A stretch of 64,000 bases of DNA, from assembly GCA_016180645.1 (NCBI GenBank), contig JACPAV010000002.1, positions 238,628 through 302,627 of the forward strand, read 5' to 3'. The position numbers and the translations under genes were made by a program. This DNA is from Nitrospirota bacterium (GTDB lineage Bacteria; JACPQY01). This document shows positions 9,171-17,243 of the stretch, piece by piece. The notes under the pieces were generated by a model, which was not told the DNA's origin, did no database searches, and saw nothing but the letters and a program-made list of their open reading frames with translations. Within the stretch, counting starts at the first letter, position 1. Each line of letters opens with the position of its first letter.

Positions 9171-9647
9171 TTAACCTCCCGATGGAAATGTGTGTCCCGT
9201 CCCCGATTTCCGCAGAACCCGGTCCGTCCACCAACGCGCAAGAACACCCGCCAACCCTTTCGTCTTTCGCAGGGTATCCACCTGGGTCACGATCCCCCCC
9301 ACCATCATGCCGGCGTGACCTTCGCCCTTGACGCGCACACGTCCCGTGAGGCCCGCGGTGTACGGGGAGGTCTTCCCCGCCAGCATCTTGAAAAAGTCTT
9401 CGACCGAGAGGGTGACGGTAGCTCGGGCGTTGGCCTCCGCCCCGGGAAAGAAGCGTACGTAGTTCTTGGCCACCACACAGTGCCACGTGCTTCCGCCCGC
9501 GCCCGTGAATTCCATGTTGATGGATCCCGTGAAGCCCGTCAGGTCCACCTTCTCGCCCCCGCCTCGAACTTTCCCACCGGAAAGACGTGTCAGGAGGACC
9601 AGAGTCCCGAAGAAGGCCCTGAGCCCGGGATTCGCTGAGTTGTTCAC
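9171..9647 (-). CDS. SCP2 sterol-binding-domain protein
   Basis: 158 aa, a single SCP2-like lipid-binding fold: GSINMEFTGAGG, then ARATVTLSVEDFFKMLAGKTSP and GRVRVKGEGHAGMMVG. SCP2 proteins bind hydrophobic ligands such as acyl-CoA or sterols in a tunnel. The start overlaps the dehalogenase-like gene as ATGA. In this operon it may carry or shield a hydrophobic substrate for the oxidoreductases (inference). Confidence 0.85.
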   Translation of the reverse strand: MNNSANPGLRAFFGTLVLLTRLSGGKVRGGGEKVDLTGFTGSINMEFTGAGGSTWHCVVAKNYVRFFPGAEANARATVTLSVEDFFKMLAGKTSPYTAGLTGRVRVKGEGHAGMMVGGIVTQVDTLRKTKGLAGVLARWWTDRVLRKSGTGHTFPSGG

Positions 9648-10549
9648 GGGGCCCCCTTCATGAACTCGACGATCCGTTCAGCAAATTCTTCCCCCTTGTC
9701 CTCCTGTAGAAAATGCCCCGCCCCTTTGATCGTGGTGTGGGGCTGGCCCTTGCAGCCCGGGATCGCCATCTGAAGGAACCGGTCGGCGCCGCGCGTGATC
9801 GGATCGGAGTCGGAGAACATCGTCACAAATGGTTTTTCCCACTTCATCAGGACCTGCCATGCCTTCCGATTGGCCTCGGAGGCCGGATCGTCCGGCCGGA
9901 TCGGGACGAGCATGGGAAACTGCCTGGCCCCGGCTTTGAATCGGTCATCCGGGAACGGCGCATCGTACGCCGCGATCACGTCGGCAGGAAGATCGTTCAC
10001 GCAGCCGCCCTTCACCACTCCACCAACGTGGAAATCCGGCGTCTCCTGCGAAAAACGCTGCCAATTTCTGAAGGCATCACCCGGATCCATATCGCCCGTG
10101 GGGAGAAACGTATTTGCCGCCACCACGCGCGCAAAGCGCTCCGGGTTCTCCCCCACGAGTCGAAGGCCGATGAGACCGCCCCAATCCTGACAGACCAGCG
10201 CGATTCCGCGAAGATCGAGGGCCAGGATAACCTCGCGCATCCAGTCGACGTGACGTTCGTACGTGTAGTCGTCCCGTCGTATCGGCTTGTCCGAGCGGCC
10301 GAAGCCGACAAGATCGGGCGCCACGGCCCGATGGCCCGCCTTGACCAGAATCGGAATCATCTTTCGATAAAGATACGACCACGAAGGTTCGCCGTGGAGC
10401 ATGAGAACGGGTTGCGCGGAGGGCGGTCCTTCATCCACATAGTGGATGCGCAGTCCGCCGATTTCTGCATAGTGTGGCTGGAATGGATAGCCGGGGAGAT
10501 TCTCGAAACGGTCGTCCGGCGTTCGCATGCATTCGAGTTCCGTACTCAT
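9644..10549 (-). CDS. Haloalkane-dehalogenase-like alpha/beta hydrolase
   Basis: 301 aa. HGEPSWSYLYRKM (oxyanion and halide region, residues 52-64), nucleophile elbow VCQDWGG with Asp122 followed by Trp123, acid Asp249 (FSDSDP) and His279 (GAGHFLQED). An Asp nucleophile followed by Trp is the mark of haloalkane dehalogenases rather than esterases or epoxide hydrolases, and the acid position fits subfamily HLD-I. Expected reaction: hydrolytic release of halide from a haloalkane, in the cytosol. Start overlaps the TetR stop as ATGA. Natural substrate unknown. Confidence 0.85.
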   Translation of the reverse strand: MSTELECMRTPDDRFENLPGYPFQPHYAEIGGLRIHYVDEGPPSAQPVLMLHGEPSWSYLYRKMIPILVKAGHRAVAPDLVGFGRSDKPIRRDDYTYERHVDWMREVILALDLRGIALVCQDWGGLIGLRLVGENPERFARVVAANTFLPTGDMDPGDAFRNWQRFSQETPDFHVGGVVKGGCVNDLPADVIAAYDAPFPDDRFKAGARQFPMLVPIRPDDPASEANRKAWQVLMKWEKPFVTMFSDSDPITRGADRFLQMAIPGCKGQPHTTIKGAGHFLQEDKGEEFAERIVEFMKGAP

Positions 10550-11226
10550 GCTGCGGATAATTCTGCCGGAAGCGGGGTCCCGGCCCGCCCGGGCTTCACG
10601 AGAGCGTCTCGCCAGAGGGCGGAGAGATTTTCGACCAGACGCAGTTTCTCCATCTTTGGATCATCGCTCCACTGCTGGGCGACGAGGGCGAGCGAGCCGA
10701 CCATGGCCCAGGCCGCCGTTTCGAGGGACTCGGCATCGTCCGTTCGGAGCACGTGGAGGGCTTGGGCGATTCGGAGGCGATCCCGCGTGTCGTCGACGAA
10801 TGCCTGAAACACGTTCCTGAAGGTCCCGGAGAAATCCGGATCGGCCATCCATCCTTCGCGGAAGATGAGGGCGAACGCCGCCCGATTCGATTCCACAAAA
10901 TCAAAGAAGGCTTCGAAAGACAACCGGATTCCTTCCTCCGGCGTGGTGGCGCTCTTGAATCGATCGTCGATCTGGGACCGAAGTTCCGTCAAATAGCGGC
11001 GGAGGAGTTTCCGGAAAACCTCGCGCTTGTCCTTGAAATGGAGATAAAACGTCCCGAGGGCGCAGCCCGCGCGCCGCGTGATATCGCGGATCTGGAGGTT
11101 CCGGTATCCCCGGCGGAGGCATTCTTCCATGGCCGCGCGTTCGATGTCCTCCCGCGTCCGCCCGGCCTGCCTCTCGCGGAGTCTCGATGCCCTTCCGGCC
11201 CTCCCGTTCGATCGATGTGAACGCAT
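10546..11226 (-). CDS. TetR-family regulator
   Basis: 226 aa. The N-terminal helix-turn-helix is clear (IRDITRRAGCALGTFYLHFKDKREVF, described here as residues about 46-71); the rest is the variable ligand-binding helical domain. First gene of the operon that runs through the dehalogenase-like, SCP2, LLM and SDR genes by ATGA overlaps or a 2-base gap, so it most likely represses itself and all four. GAAC-N4-GTTC overlaps its start codon (11219-11230) and is a possible operator core, weakly supported. Confidence 0.88.
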   Translation of the reverse strand: MRSHRSNGRAGRASRLRERQAGRTREDIERAAMEECLRRGYRNLQIRDITRRAGCALGTFYLHFKDKREVFRKLLRRYLTELRSQIDDRFKSATTPEEGIRLSFEAFFDFVESNRAAFALIFREGWMADPDFSGTFRNVFQAFVDDTRDRLRIAQALHVLRTDDAESLETAAWAMVGSLALVAQQWSDDPKMEKLRLVENLSALWRDALVKPGRAGTPLPAELSAA

Positions 11227-11315
11227 GTTCAGTTAATGAATATCCGTCCACAAATATCAGGATTTGTTGGCTTGTCAAGTCCCTTTTTTGCATCGCGAAC
11301 CGGCGCCGGCGCGGT

Positions 11316-11344
11316 TTGCAAGTCCCCCAGCCCGCCCCTATAAT
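11316..11344 (+). promoter_or_regulatory. Sigma-70-type promoter, possibly giving a leaderless mRNA
   Basis: TTGCAA (11316-11321) and TATAAT (11339-11344) with an exact 17-base spacer. The expected start of transcription, about 7 bases past the -10, falls at 11351, the G of an in-frame GTG. The DUF2225 gene would then be leaderless, or have only a 21-base leader if ATG 11372 is used. Confidence 0.65.
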
Positions 11345-11350
11345 CCGCCT

Positions 11351-12052
11351 GTGCCTGAGCAGACCTCGTTCATGAAGAAAGAGGTGTACTGTCCCATCTG
11401 CGTCTTCAAGATTCCCGTTCTGAAACCGAAGGTGGGATCCGCGGTCCCCGTCAAGCGCGAGTCGGACTTCCACTCCATTTGCACGGGGGTTAATCCACTG
11501 CTCTATGAGGTGGCCGTCTGTCCCAAGTGCTCCTACGCGGCCTACGAACCGGAGCTCCGCCAGATCAAGCCCGAGGAAGTCCGGAAGGTTCAACAGGTGA
11601 AAGAGCCGATTCCGGATGCGGTGAAGCAGATGAAATTCGCGGAGGAACGGGACATCCCCACGGCCATCGCCGCGTACCATCTCGCCATCAGGCAGTACGG
11701 CGCCCGCCCCAAGCAAGATGAGACGCTGGCTTCCATCTTTCTCCGGATTGCCTGGCTCTATAGGGAATCGAACCAAGCCGAAAAGGAAACCCCGATGCTC
11801 CTCAAGGCGGCGGAGTACTACGAGAAGTCGTTCACCTCGCAGCGGACATGGAAATCCACCCTGGGGGAGGCAGGGCTCTTGTACCTTGTGGGTGAGCTCT
11901 ATCGAAGGGCAGGCGACCGGGAGAAGGCCGTATTCTGGTTAAGTAAGTGCATTTCGCATCCGAATACCAAACTTAGAAAAGATCTCGACACTCTAGCCCG
12001 GGATGCGTGGATGGACCTCAAGAAAGAGGCACATCCGGCCCCTAAATCGTAG
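11351..12052 (+). CDS. DUF2225 protein (zinc-ribbon plus TPR-like)
   Basis: 233 aa from GTG 11351 (alternative ATG 11372, 226 aa). Cysteine pairs CPIC and CPKC near the N-terminus, with a further Cys and His between them, suggest a zinc site; the remainder is helical with TPR-like spacing (AYHLAIRQYG, YEKSFTSQR, GELYRRAGDREKAVFWLSKC). DUF2225 proteins are of unknown function. No ribosome binding site precedes either start, consistent with the leaderless promoter noted upstream. Monocistronic, divergent from the TetR operon. Confidence 0.75.
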   Translation: MPEQTSFMKKEVYCPICVFKIPVLKPKVGSAVPVKRESDFHSICTGVNPLLYEVAVCPKCSYAAYEPELRQIKPEEVRKVQQVKEPIPDAVKQMKFAEERDIPTAIAAYHLAIRQYGARPKQDETLASIFLRIAWLYRESNQAEKETPMLLKAAEYYEKSFTSQRTWKSTLGEAGLLYLVGELYRRAGDREKAVFWLSKCISHPNTKLRKDLDTLARDAWMDLKKEAHPAPKS

Positions 12053-12164
12053 TCCCAGGCCCTTTTTTCCGAAACCCCAGCACGTAAGTCCGGTCACAGT
12101 TCAACCCATTATAATTACTTGTATTTCCAAGGGCTTCTAAACTTGCAGCGATGGACGTGCCAGG

Positions 12165-12184
12165 AATAGGACAGACGTCCTATT
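12165..12184. promoter_or_regulatory. Hyphenated palindrome upstream of the sigma-54 activator
   Basis: Perfect 8-bp arms AATAGGAC / GTCCTATT around AGAC, ending 33 bases before the activator's ATG. Position suggests an operator, perhaps autoregulatory; no U-run follows, so it is not an obvious terminator. Confidence 0.4.
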
Positions 12185-12217
12185 GATGACGCACCACTTC
12201 TCCGGTATTCTTCCAAA

Positions 12218-13825
12218 ATGCTCGATCTACTCGTCAAGCTCCGGGCCGTCAGGCGGCTTCGCGAGATTATTCGGTCGTGGTGGGGGATCGAATTGATGTT
12301 CGTGGATTTGGAGGGAAACGTGAGGGGGTTTTCCCCCGGTGAGCGATTCCCGGCACCGACGCCTGTGTGCGGTCCGATCCTGGATTCTCCACCAGGGTTT
12401 CTGCGTTGCATCAGCGCCCTGAAACAGGGGCATCTGAGCGCGCTTCAGATGTCGCTCGATTCGCGATCCGACTTCCCCACGAAACGATTCTTCGAGGGCC
12501 GATGCCACGCGGGGTTCGCCCACCTCGCGCTCCCCATCCGCGTCGAAGGCGCGCCCATCGGATTCATACTGTGCGACGGAATCGTTTCCAAACCCCTGGG
12601 TGAGGTAGACTCCGACAAACTCCGCTCGCTCGAAACGGATCTCCATCTTTCCGAAGGCACGCTGACGCGGGCCGCCGCCGACATCCGGGGGACGTCGGCG
12701 GACAGTCTGGAAAAGCTGAAGGATCTCCTGTCGATGATTTTCGAGGAGGCCGCGAGCTACCTGCGCGAGATCCGGGAGCGCGATGAGCGGATCTCCGAGC
12801 TATCCGATGAGCTTAAGGACACCTACCACTATCACGATCTTATTGGGAAGAGCGCATCCATGCGCCAGGTTTTCTCCATGATCAAGAAAGTAGTTGAAAC
12901 CGATGTGACGGTCCTGATCCAGGGCGAGAACGGCACCGGCAAGGAACTCGTCGCTCGCGCCCTGCACTATCAGGGATCGAGAAGTCACAAGCCGTACATC
13001 GCGCAGAACTGCGCCGCCATCCACGAGAATCTTCTGGAGTCCGAACTCTTCGGCCACCTGCGGGGCGCTTTCACGGGAGCGGTGCGTGACAAGCGAGGGC
13101 TCCTGGATGTGGCCGATGGGGGGACGTTCTTCCTGGACGAAATCGGGGAGATGCCTCCGGCTCTCCAGACCAAGCTGCTCCGATTCTTGCAGGAGGGCAC
13201 CTTCATCCCGCTGGGTGGCACTTCCGAGAAAAAAGTAGACGTGCGGATTATCGCCGCAACGAACCGGGATCTCGCCTCGCTCGTGCAGCAAGGAAAGTTC
13301 AGACAAGACCTCTACTACCGCATCCAAGTGATTACGATCCAACTGCCGCCCCTGCGCGAACGAACGGAGGACATTCCCGTTCTCGTCGAACATTTCCTTG
13401 GGAAGCAGGCCGCCAAGGGCCGGAGCAAGACGCTCTCGCCCGAAACGCTCCATCGCCTCCTCAATTACTCGTGGCCCGGCAACGTTCGGGAACTGGAGCA
13501 CGAAATCGAGCGGCTGGCCGTGCTGTCCGGAGGGGAATCCACGATCGGCCCCGATTTGCTCTCACCCAAGATCAAGGATGGCGGAAGCGAATCGACGGAT
13601 TCAAAAGGCTGGGGATCGCTCCATCGGGCCATTCACAGTCTGGCGCAACAGCCTTGGCATCGCGCCAAGGAACGCTGGGTGGGGCTGTTCGGTCGACCTT
13701 ATCTGGAGGAAGTCCTGCGTTCCGTGGACGGCAACGTCAGCAAAGCCGCCAAGATTTCCGGCCTCCCCCGTTCCACCTTCTACCGCCTCCTCCACCGCCA
13801 CGGCCTGATGGCCAAACCGCACTGA
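12218..13825 (+). CDS. Sigma-54-dependent activator with PocR sensory domain
   Basis: 535 aa. Residues about 5-170 match the PocR ligand-sensing domain (Cys51, Cys64, Cys96-His97 and the LALPIRVEGAPIGFILCDG core), followed by a coiled linker. The AAA+ domain has Walker A GENGTGK (236-242), the sigma-54 contact loop GAFTGA (283-288) and Walker B GGTFFLDE (301-308). A Fis-type helix-turn-helix ends the protein (GNVSKAAKISGLPRSTFYRL). It binds an enhancer and opens sigma-54 promoters when its ligand is bound. PocR domains are linked to small C-compound or cofactor sensing; the ligand here is unknown. Two sigma-54 promoters are in this window (28.04 and 35.89 kb); whether it serves the first is open. 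Confidence 0.92.
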   Translation: MLDLLVKLRAVRRLREIIRSWWGIELMFVDLEGNVRGFSPGERFPAPTPVCGPILDSPPGFLRCISALKQGHLSALQMSLDSRSDFPTKRFFEGRCHAGFAHLALPIRVEGAPIGFILCDGIVSKPLGEVDSDKLRSLETDLHLSEGTLTRAAADIRGTSADSLEKLKDLLSMIFEEAASYLREIRERDERISELSDELKDTYHYHDLIGKSASMRQVFSMIKKVVETDVTVLIQGENGTGKELVARALHYQGSRSHKPYIAQNCAAIHENLLESELFGHLRGAFTGAVRDKRGLLDVADGGTFFLDEIGEMPPALQTKLLRFLQEGTFIPLGGTSEKKVDVRIIAATNRDLASLVQQGKFRQDLYYRIQVITIQLPPLRERTEDIPVLVEHFLGKQAAKGRSKTLSPETLHRLLNYSWPGNVRELEHEIERLAVLSGGESTIGPDLLSPKIKDGGSESTDSKGWGSLHRAIHSLAQQPWHRAKERWVGLFGRPYLEEVLRSVDGNVSKAAKISGLPRSTFYRLLHRHGLMAKPH

Positions 13826-14197
13826 GAAGCAAGCATCACGGCTCCCCTCGCGGCAGGCGATTCTCGCCCGGCACGCTACCATCGCCAATGCAGCCAGATC
13901 CTCCCGATGGCGGGACAGCAAATGTCGCTAGCCGATACCCGGCAAGGAGTACCAAGAGTCATGATACCCCGCCGCAAGCCATCACGCTCCGTAAGGGTCC
14001 GAACGAAATCCTTGCATTACGATGGTTGGCCCCTCATCCCGAAGGGTCGGCTGTGGAATGGTCAAGAGATGAAATATACGATGTACAGAGTTGACCCCTA
14101 CCCGACCCCTACCCCCCTACCCCCCCGATAGGGGAGAAACTGTAGATTGAAGCCTGGCACCCGGATCCCCATCAAAAGTCCTATCTTCCAGTAGCGG
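13826..14197. other. Intergenic stretch, no gene seen
   Basis: 372 bases between the convergent activator and SH3-like genes. It holds a C-rich run with repeated ACCCCT units at about 14094-14127, followed by GATAGGGGAG. No convincing reading frame, promoter or terminator was found. Confidence 0.6.
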
Positions 14198-15049
14198 CTA
14201 TCGATCATGGCCATTCGAATCTTTCTTTATTTTTCGGCGCAACATGACGCTGATTTGTCCCGGCACTGGACCCAACGACCTGTGAGGAATACCGAAATAT
14301 ACCTGCACATAGTCGTCACCCCTTTCAAGTGGGATGAACCAATAACACTGAACCTCGACCGTCCATCTATAAACCATGTCGCACAACTCGCCGGACGATG
14401 GTGGACCAAGAGCAGCCGATAGTTTCTTGATGGTCACCTGGTACTGCGATTCGGAATAGTCTACAAGGTTCATGGTGACTTTGTGGAATCCCTTCAAGAA
14501 CCCTTCGTAGCCGAATCCGAATGCCGCCAGTCGTTTCTCTGGCGACCTGCCTGCTGGCCAGTTTGCCCATACCACCTGTTTCTTGTCATTCTTCACAAGT
14601 TCCCAGCCGGAGCCCACTGGGTCAGGCAGCGACCTCGTCACGGTTTCCACATTTGCCCCCCAAGGGATTCCACCCCACCCGTGCTTCACTGATTCCTTCG
14701 ATGTAATTGCATCAAGCCACATTGCAGGTGAGCTAATCCGAGACTCTCTGACGCCCTGCCGTTGGGTCTTCTTGCCCCTCTTCGGGGCTCCAACCAGTTC
14801 AATCTCGTCTCCATGAACCCAACCAGGGGCTTGACCATCGGACAGATCGTCATCGATCAAGAACCAGGGTCCAGCCTGTTCCAAGATGGTTATGTTGGCG
14901 TCCTTCCGGAGGGTTCGGAACAAGCGTGCGTCTTCCCGAAGCGCCTGCTTCAGAGCCACGTGTCTTTTTGTGACCCAGGTCCCCTCGCCTCCCTGCGAAC
15001 TGTGGGCAAGTAAACAAATTACGACCACACTGAATAATATGGCCTTCAT
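14198..15049 (-). CDS. Secreted SH3-like-domain protein of unknown function
   Basis: 283 aa from ATG 15049, chosen over ATG 15067 because GGGGAG sits five bases before it. A signal peptide (MKAILFSVVVICLLAHSSQG) precedes an SH3b-like stretch (VTKRHVALKQALREDARLF ... GPWFLIDDDLSDGQAPGWVHGDEI), often cell-wall or ligand binding. The rest, from about residue 95, is unrecognised and contains WGGIPWGAN. Follows the 177-aa gene by 18 bases and is probably co-transcribed with it. Confidence 0.65.
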   Translation of the reverse strand: MKAILFSVVVICLLAHSSQGGEGTWVTKRHVALKQALREDARLFRTLRKDANITILEQAGPWFLIDDDLSDGQAPGWVHGDEIELVGAPKRGKKTQRQGVRESRISSPAMWLDAITSKESVKHGWGGIPWGANVETVTRSLPDPVGSGWELVKNDKKQVVWANWPAGRSPEKRLAAFGFGYEGFLKGFHKVTMNLVDYSESQYQVTIKKLSAALGPPSSGELCDMVYRWTVEVQCYWFIPLERGDDYVQVYFGIPHRSLGPVPGQISVMLRRKIKKDSNGHDR

Positions 15050-15067
15050 CCTTCTCCCCTTTCTCAT

Positions 15068-15601
15068 TCAGGACCTAACGGACCGCTTCTCAACGGTGAG
15101 GGGCCATGCCACTAGACTGCGGTAGTTCGCGGGCTGGAGCAACACCACGGCCTTTTCTGACAGGAAGCTCGGAGAGCGGCGGCGCGACGTCAACCAACGG
15201 CGAAGAGCTGTGACCGGCGTATCTTCAGTAAGGCATGGAATGGAACGACCGATCAGATCAACGCGCCGCCCGATGTACTTTGGCCGGTTGGATGAGCGGC
15301 CGAATTTTGGATTTCCGAAATCACGATCCACGACACGCCGAGATGGAAAGCTGAAGTTCGGGTGAGCGCGATAGAACGTCCAGACGTCGAAGTCATTGAT
15401 TCCGTTTCGACGGTTCACAAAGTGAAGAGCCGCGCCCTGGCAAAGCGCGGTACACAGCACGAGGCCTGACAGCGCGGCGAGATTCGGTCTGCGGGCGAAA
15501 AGTTCGGACCGGTCGGCTTCAGCAATTGCCGCGAGCCGCTCAAGGTCGGTGCGGTCGATCGGTAGAAAAGATTTCTCTCCGTGGTCCATGGCGCGGTCCA
15601 A
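15068..15601 (-). CDS. Conserved-looking hypothetical protein
   Basis: 177 aa. A motif-rich centre (NGINDFDVWTFYRAHP, then DFGNPKFGR and GRRVDLIGRSI) looks under strong constraint, with DFDVW reminiscent of nucleotidyltransferase-like acidic motifs, but I do not recognise the family. An upstream helix (DLERLAAIAEADRSELFARR) and no signal peptide indicate a cytosolic protein. It lies in an accessory stretch with toxin-like pairs on its far side. Confidence 0.55.
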   Translation of the reverse strand: MDRAMDHGEKSFLPIDRTDLERLAAIAEADRSELFARRPNLAALSGLVLCTALCQGAALHFVNRRNGINDFDVWTFYRAHPNFSFPSRRVVDRDFGNPKFGRSSNRPKYIGRRVDLIGRSIPCLTEDTPVTALRRWLTSRRRSPSFLSEKAVVLLQPANYRSLVAWPLTVEKRSVRS

Positions 15602-15713
15602 CGCTTCCGACCAGGGGGTCAGAGGGCATTAGCATAGAAGATAACTTGCTGGGAGGAGACTTTCGGCCTTGGTGGTCCGGTTTCTTGTTCTCGCGCATCC
15701 CGGCCGGCGGAAT

Positions 15714-15926
15714 TCAGGCGGCCTTCGCAATGATCGACCTGACTTCGAAGGGGAGGTCGATGGAGCGCCGACGCTGTTTCATGAAGTTGAATACGGCCAC
15801 ACCGAGAAGCCGACCTTTCGCGTCCACTCTCTGATAGATATCCGGGCGGATTCGGCGAGAATAGCCCTTCGCCTTTCGGAACGTGATCTCAAGGAAGTCA
15901 CCCTCAGCATCGTATCGGACTCTCAT
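15714..15926 (-). CDS. DUF2283 small protein
   Basis: 70 aa, matching the whole DUF2283 pattern: MRVRYDAEGDFLEITF, then IYQRVDAKGRLLGVAVFNF. These short beta-rich proteins are common next to toxin-like genes and their role is unproven. Its ATG overlaps the stop of the preceding nuclease-fold gene as ATGA, so the two are made together; an antitoxin or partner role is inferred from that layout only. Confidence 0.75.
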   Translation of the reverse strand: MRVRYDAEGDFLEITFRKAKGYSRRIRPDIYQRVDAKGRLLGVAVFNFMKQRRRSIDLPFEVRSIIAKAA

Positions 15927-16228
15927 CTCTCAAACACAATCTTACCGCCTTCCTGCTTGTTCGTAAAGAATGCGGTGATGACGAATGGATCCTCGGAAAC
16001 CTTTACGGCCACGAGGAGGGATTTCCTGGTCACGGGCGTCCGATCGAACTTATGGAAGTAAAGATGCACAGATGGATCATTTTCGCTCTCCCGAACCACA
16101 TCGGGCTCTCGGAGCGATATTTCGATCTTGTCGAACTGGTCGCCCATTTCCGGATGCTCAAGAATGTGCTGCTCCCTCTCCTCCGGGAGACGAATCGCCC
16201 AACCCTCATGATTCGTGAAAGTCCGCAC
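15923..16228 (-). CDS. PBECR-like nuclease-fold protein, putative toxin partner
   Basis: 101 aa. HILEHPEMGDQFDKIEISL, REPDVV, LYFHKFDRTPVTRKSLLVAVKV and ITAFFTNKQEGG follow the order seen in the phage Barnase-EndoU-ColicinE5/D-RelE-like (PBECR) group. Those are RNase-fold domains; the His and Arg/Lys residues could be catalytic, but I cannot confirm that. First gene of a coupled two-gene unit with DUF2283. Could be a toxin-antitoxin pair. Confidence 0.6.
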   Translation of the reverse strand: MRTFTNHEGWAIRLPEEREQHILEHPEMGDQFDKIEISLREPDVVRESENDPSVHLYFHKFDRTPVTRKSLLVAVKVSEDPFVITAFFTNKQEGGKIVFER

Positions 16229-16540
16229 GCGAGACGCTTATCATGCCCGCGTAGGATTTACGACCAGCGGATTGGGGGCGTATTCTGAAGCAAGTTGTAA
16301 TTCGAGGGCTTCCGGGCTTGGGGACCGCGCTTCCAGCCTTTGCGGAGTTCACGGCTTCCGACAGGCACACGCACAGTGTGTCCGTCGGTCCGTTCCATGC
16401 CAGGTCCGATCGGTCGATCTGGGAAAAGGGGGCTCCTGTTCGACACGCGGATGCGCCCTCCGGCTGCAAAGAGCTTGGGCTGAAGCGGGCCGAGCCCGGT
16501 CGATATTGACCTCGGTATGTATGGCTGTTAGTATGGCGGT
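16229..16540. other. Intergenic stretch ending in the vapB promoter
   Basis: 312 bases between the divergent PBECR-like and VapB genes. No convincing reading frame. Only the promoter at 16506-16534 was recognised. Confidence 0.55.
16506..16534 (+). promoter_or_regulatory. vapBC promoter, apparently leaderless
   Basis: TTGACC (16506-16511) and TAGTAT (16529-16534), 17-base spacer. The predicted transcription start falls on or beside the vapB ATG at 16541, and no ribosome binding site lies upstream of it. Confidence 0.6.
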
Positions 16541-16750
16541 ATGAACAATGTGAGGCGAGTCACCGCAAATCTACCCGCCGAGCTTCTCTCGGAAGCGCAG
16601 GAGGTCACGAAGAAGGGCATCACTGAAACGCTGGTCCACGGGCTCAAGCTTGTTCGAAGGTCGCGCGCCTATGAGAAGGCCATGGCCTTGAAGGGCAAGA
16701 TTCATTTGGATTTGAACATCGACGAGCTGCGTGGACGCCCTCGTCGTTGA
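16541..16750 (+). CDS. vapB: VapB-like antitoxin
   Basis: 69 aa. N-terminal RHH-like strand and helix (RRVTANLPAELLSEAQEVTKKGITETLVHGLKL) for DNA binding, with a charged C-terminal tail expected to wrap the toxin. Ends inside the PIN-domain gene (20-base overlap), the usual VapBC layout. Expected to repress the operon together with the toxin. Confidence 0.8.
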   Translation: MNNVRRVTANLPAELLSEAQEVTKKGITETLVHGLKLVRRSRAYEKAMALKGKIHLDLNIDELRGRPRR

Positions 16751-17123
16751 CACCAGCGTCTGGATCGAGTTCTTCAAGGGCCGCACTTTTACCGCGTTGG
16801 AGACGGCCTTGGCAGAAAGCCGCGTGGTCCTCGCGCCGATCGTGGTGGCAGAGCTGCTGTCAGGCCGGTTGTCGTTGGCCAGGAGACGATCCATTGAAGA
16901 CTTCTTGATCGAACTCCCGCTACACGAAACGCCTCTGTTTCACTGGGCGAGTGTGGGCAGTCTGCGAGCCCGACTCGCGGAAAATGGCATCGCCGTGTCC
17001 GCTCCTGACGCTCACGTGGCACAATGCACATTGGAGGTAAACGGCGCTCTGCTGACGCTGGACCGAGTGTTCGATCGCGTCGCGTCGCGAACTCCTCTGA
17101 AGCTCCTCCGCGTCGCCGACTAG
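16731..17123 (+). CDS. vapC: VapC-like PIN-domain ribonuclease toxin
   Basis: 130 aa from GTG 16731. PIN acidic residues are intact: Asp7 (VVDTSVW), Glu41 (VVAELLSG), Asp93 (APDAHVA) and Asp111 (LLTLDRVF). Expected to be a metal-dependent RNase, usually cutting tRNA or rRNA, held inactive by VapB. Overlaps the antitoxin gene by 20 bases. Stands alone between accessory genes and the essential translation operon. Confidence 0.87.
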   Translation: MDALVVDTSVWIEFFKGRTFTALETALAESRVVLAPIVVAELLSGRLSLARRRSIEDFLIELPLHETPLFHWASVGSLRARLAENGIAVSAPDAHVAQCTLEVNGALLTLDRVFDRVASRTPLKLLRVAD

Positions 17124-17124
17124 T

Positions 17125-17243
17125 CTTTGTTTGAAAACGCGTCTCTCCGGTAGGCGCAGGCTTCAGCCTGCGTCCGAGGACGCACCCGTAAAGGGTGCGA
17201 CTACCAAGATTTCATTCGGCAACGATGGGGTTTTCAAACAGAG
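17125..17243. repeat. Twin-hairpin element inside an outer inverted repeat
   Basis: Core 17149-17205: ends GGTAGG / GACTACC and two hairpins, CGCAGGCT-TC-AGCCTGCG (17155-17172, loop as written) and CGCACCC-GTAAA-GGGTGCG (17181-17199). The core sits within 14-base outer arms, CTTTGTTTGAAAAC (17125-17138) and GTTTTCAAACAGAG (17230-17243), one mismatch. Same build as the GTAGGGGAG family but different stem words. Lies between convergent vapC and the M16 peptidase. Confidence 0.75.
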
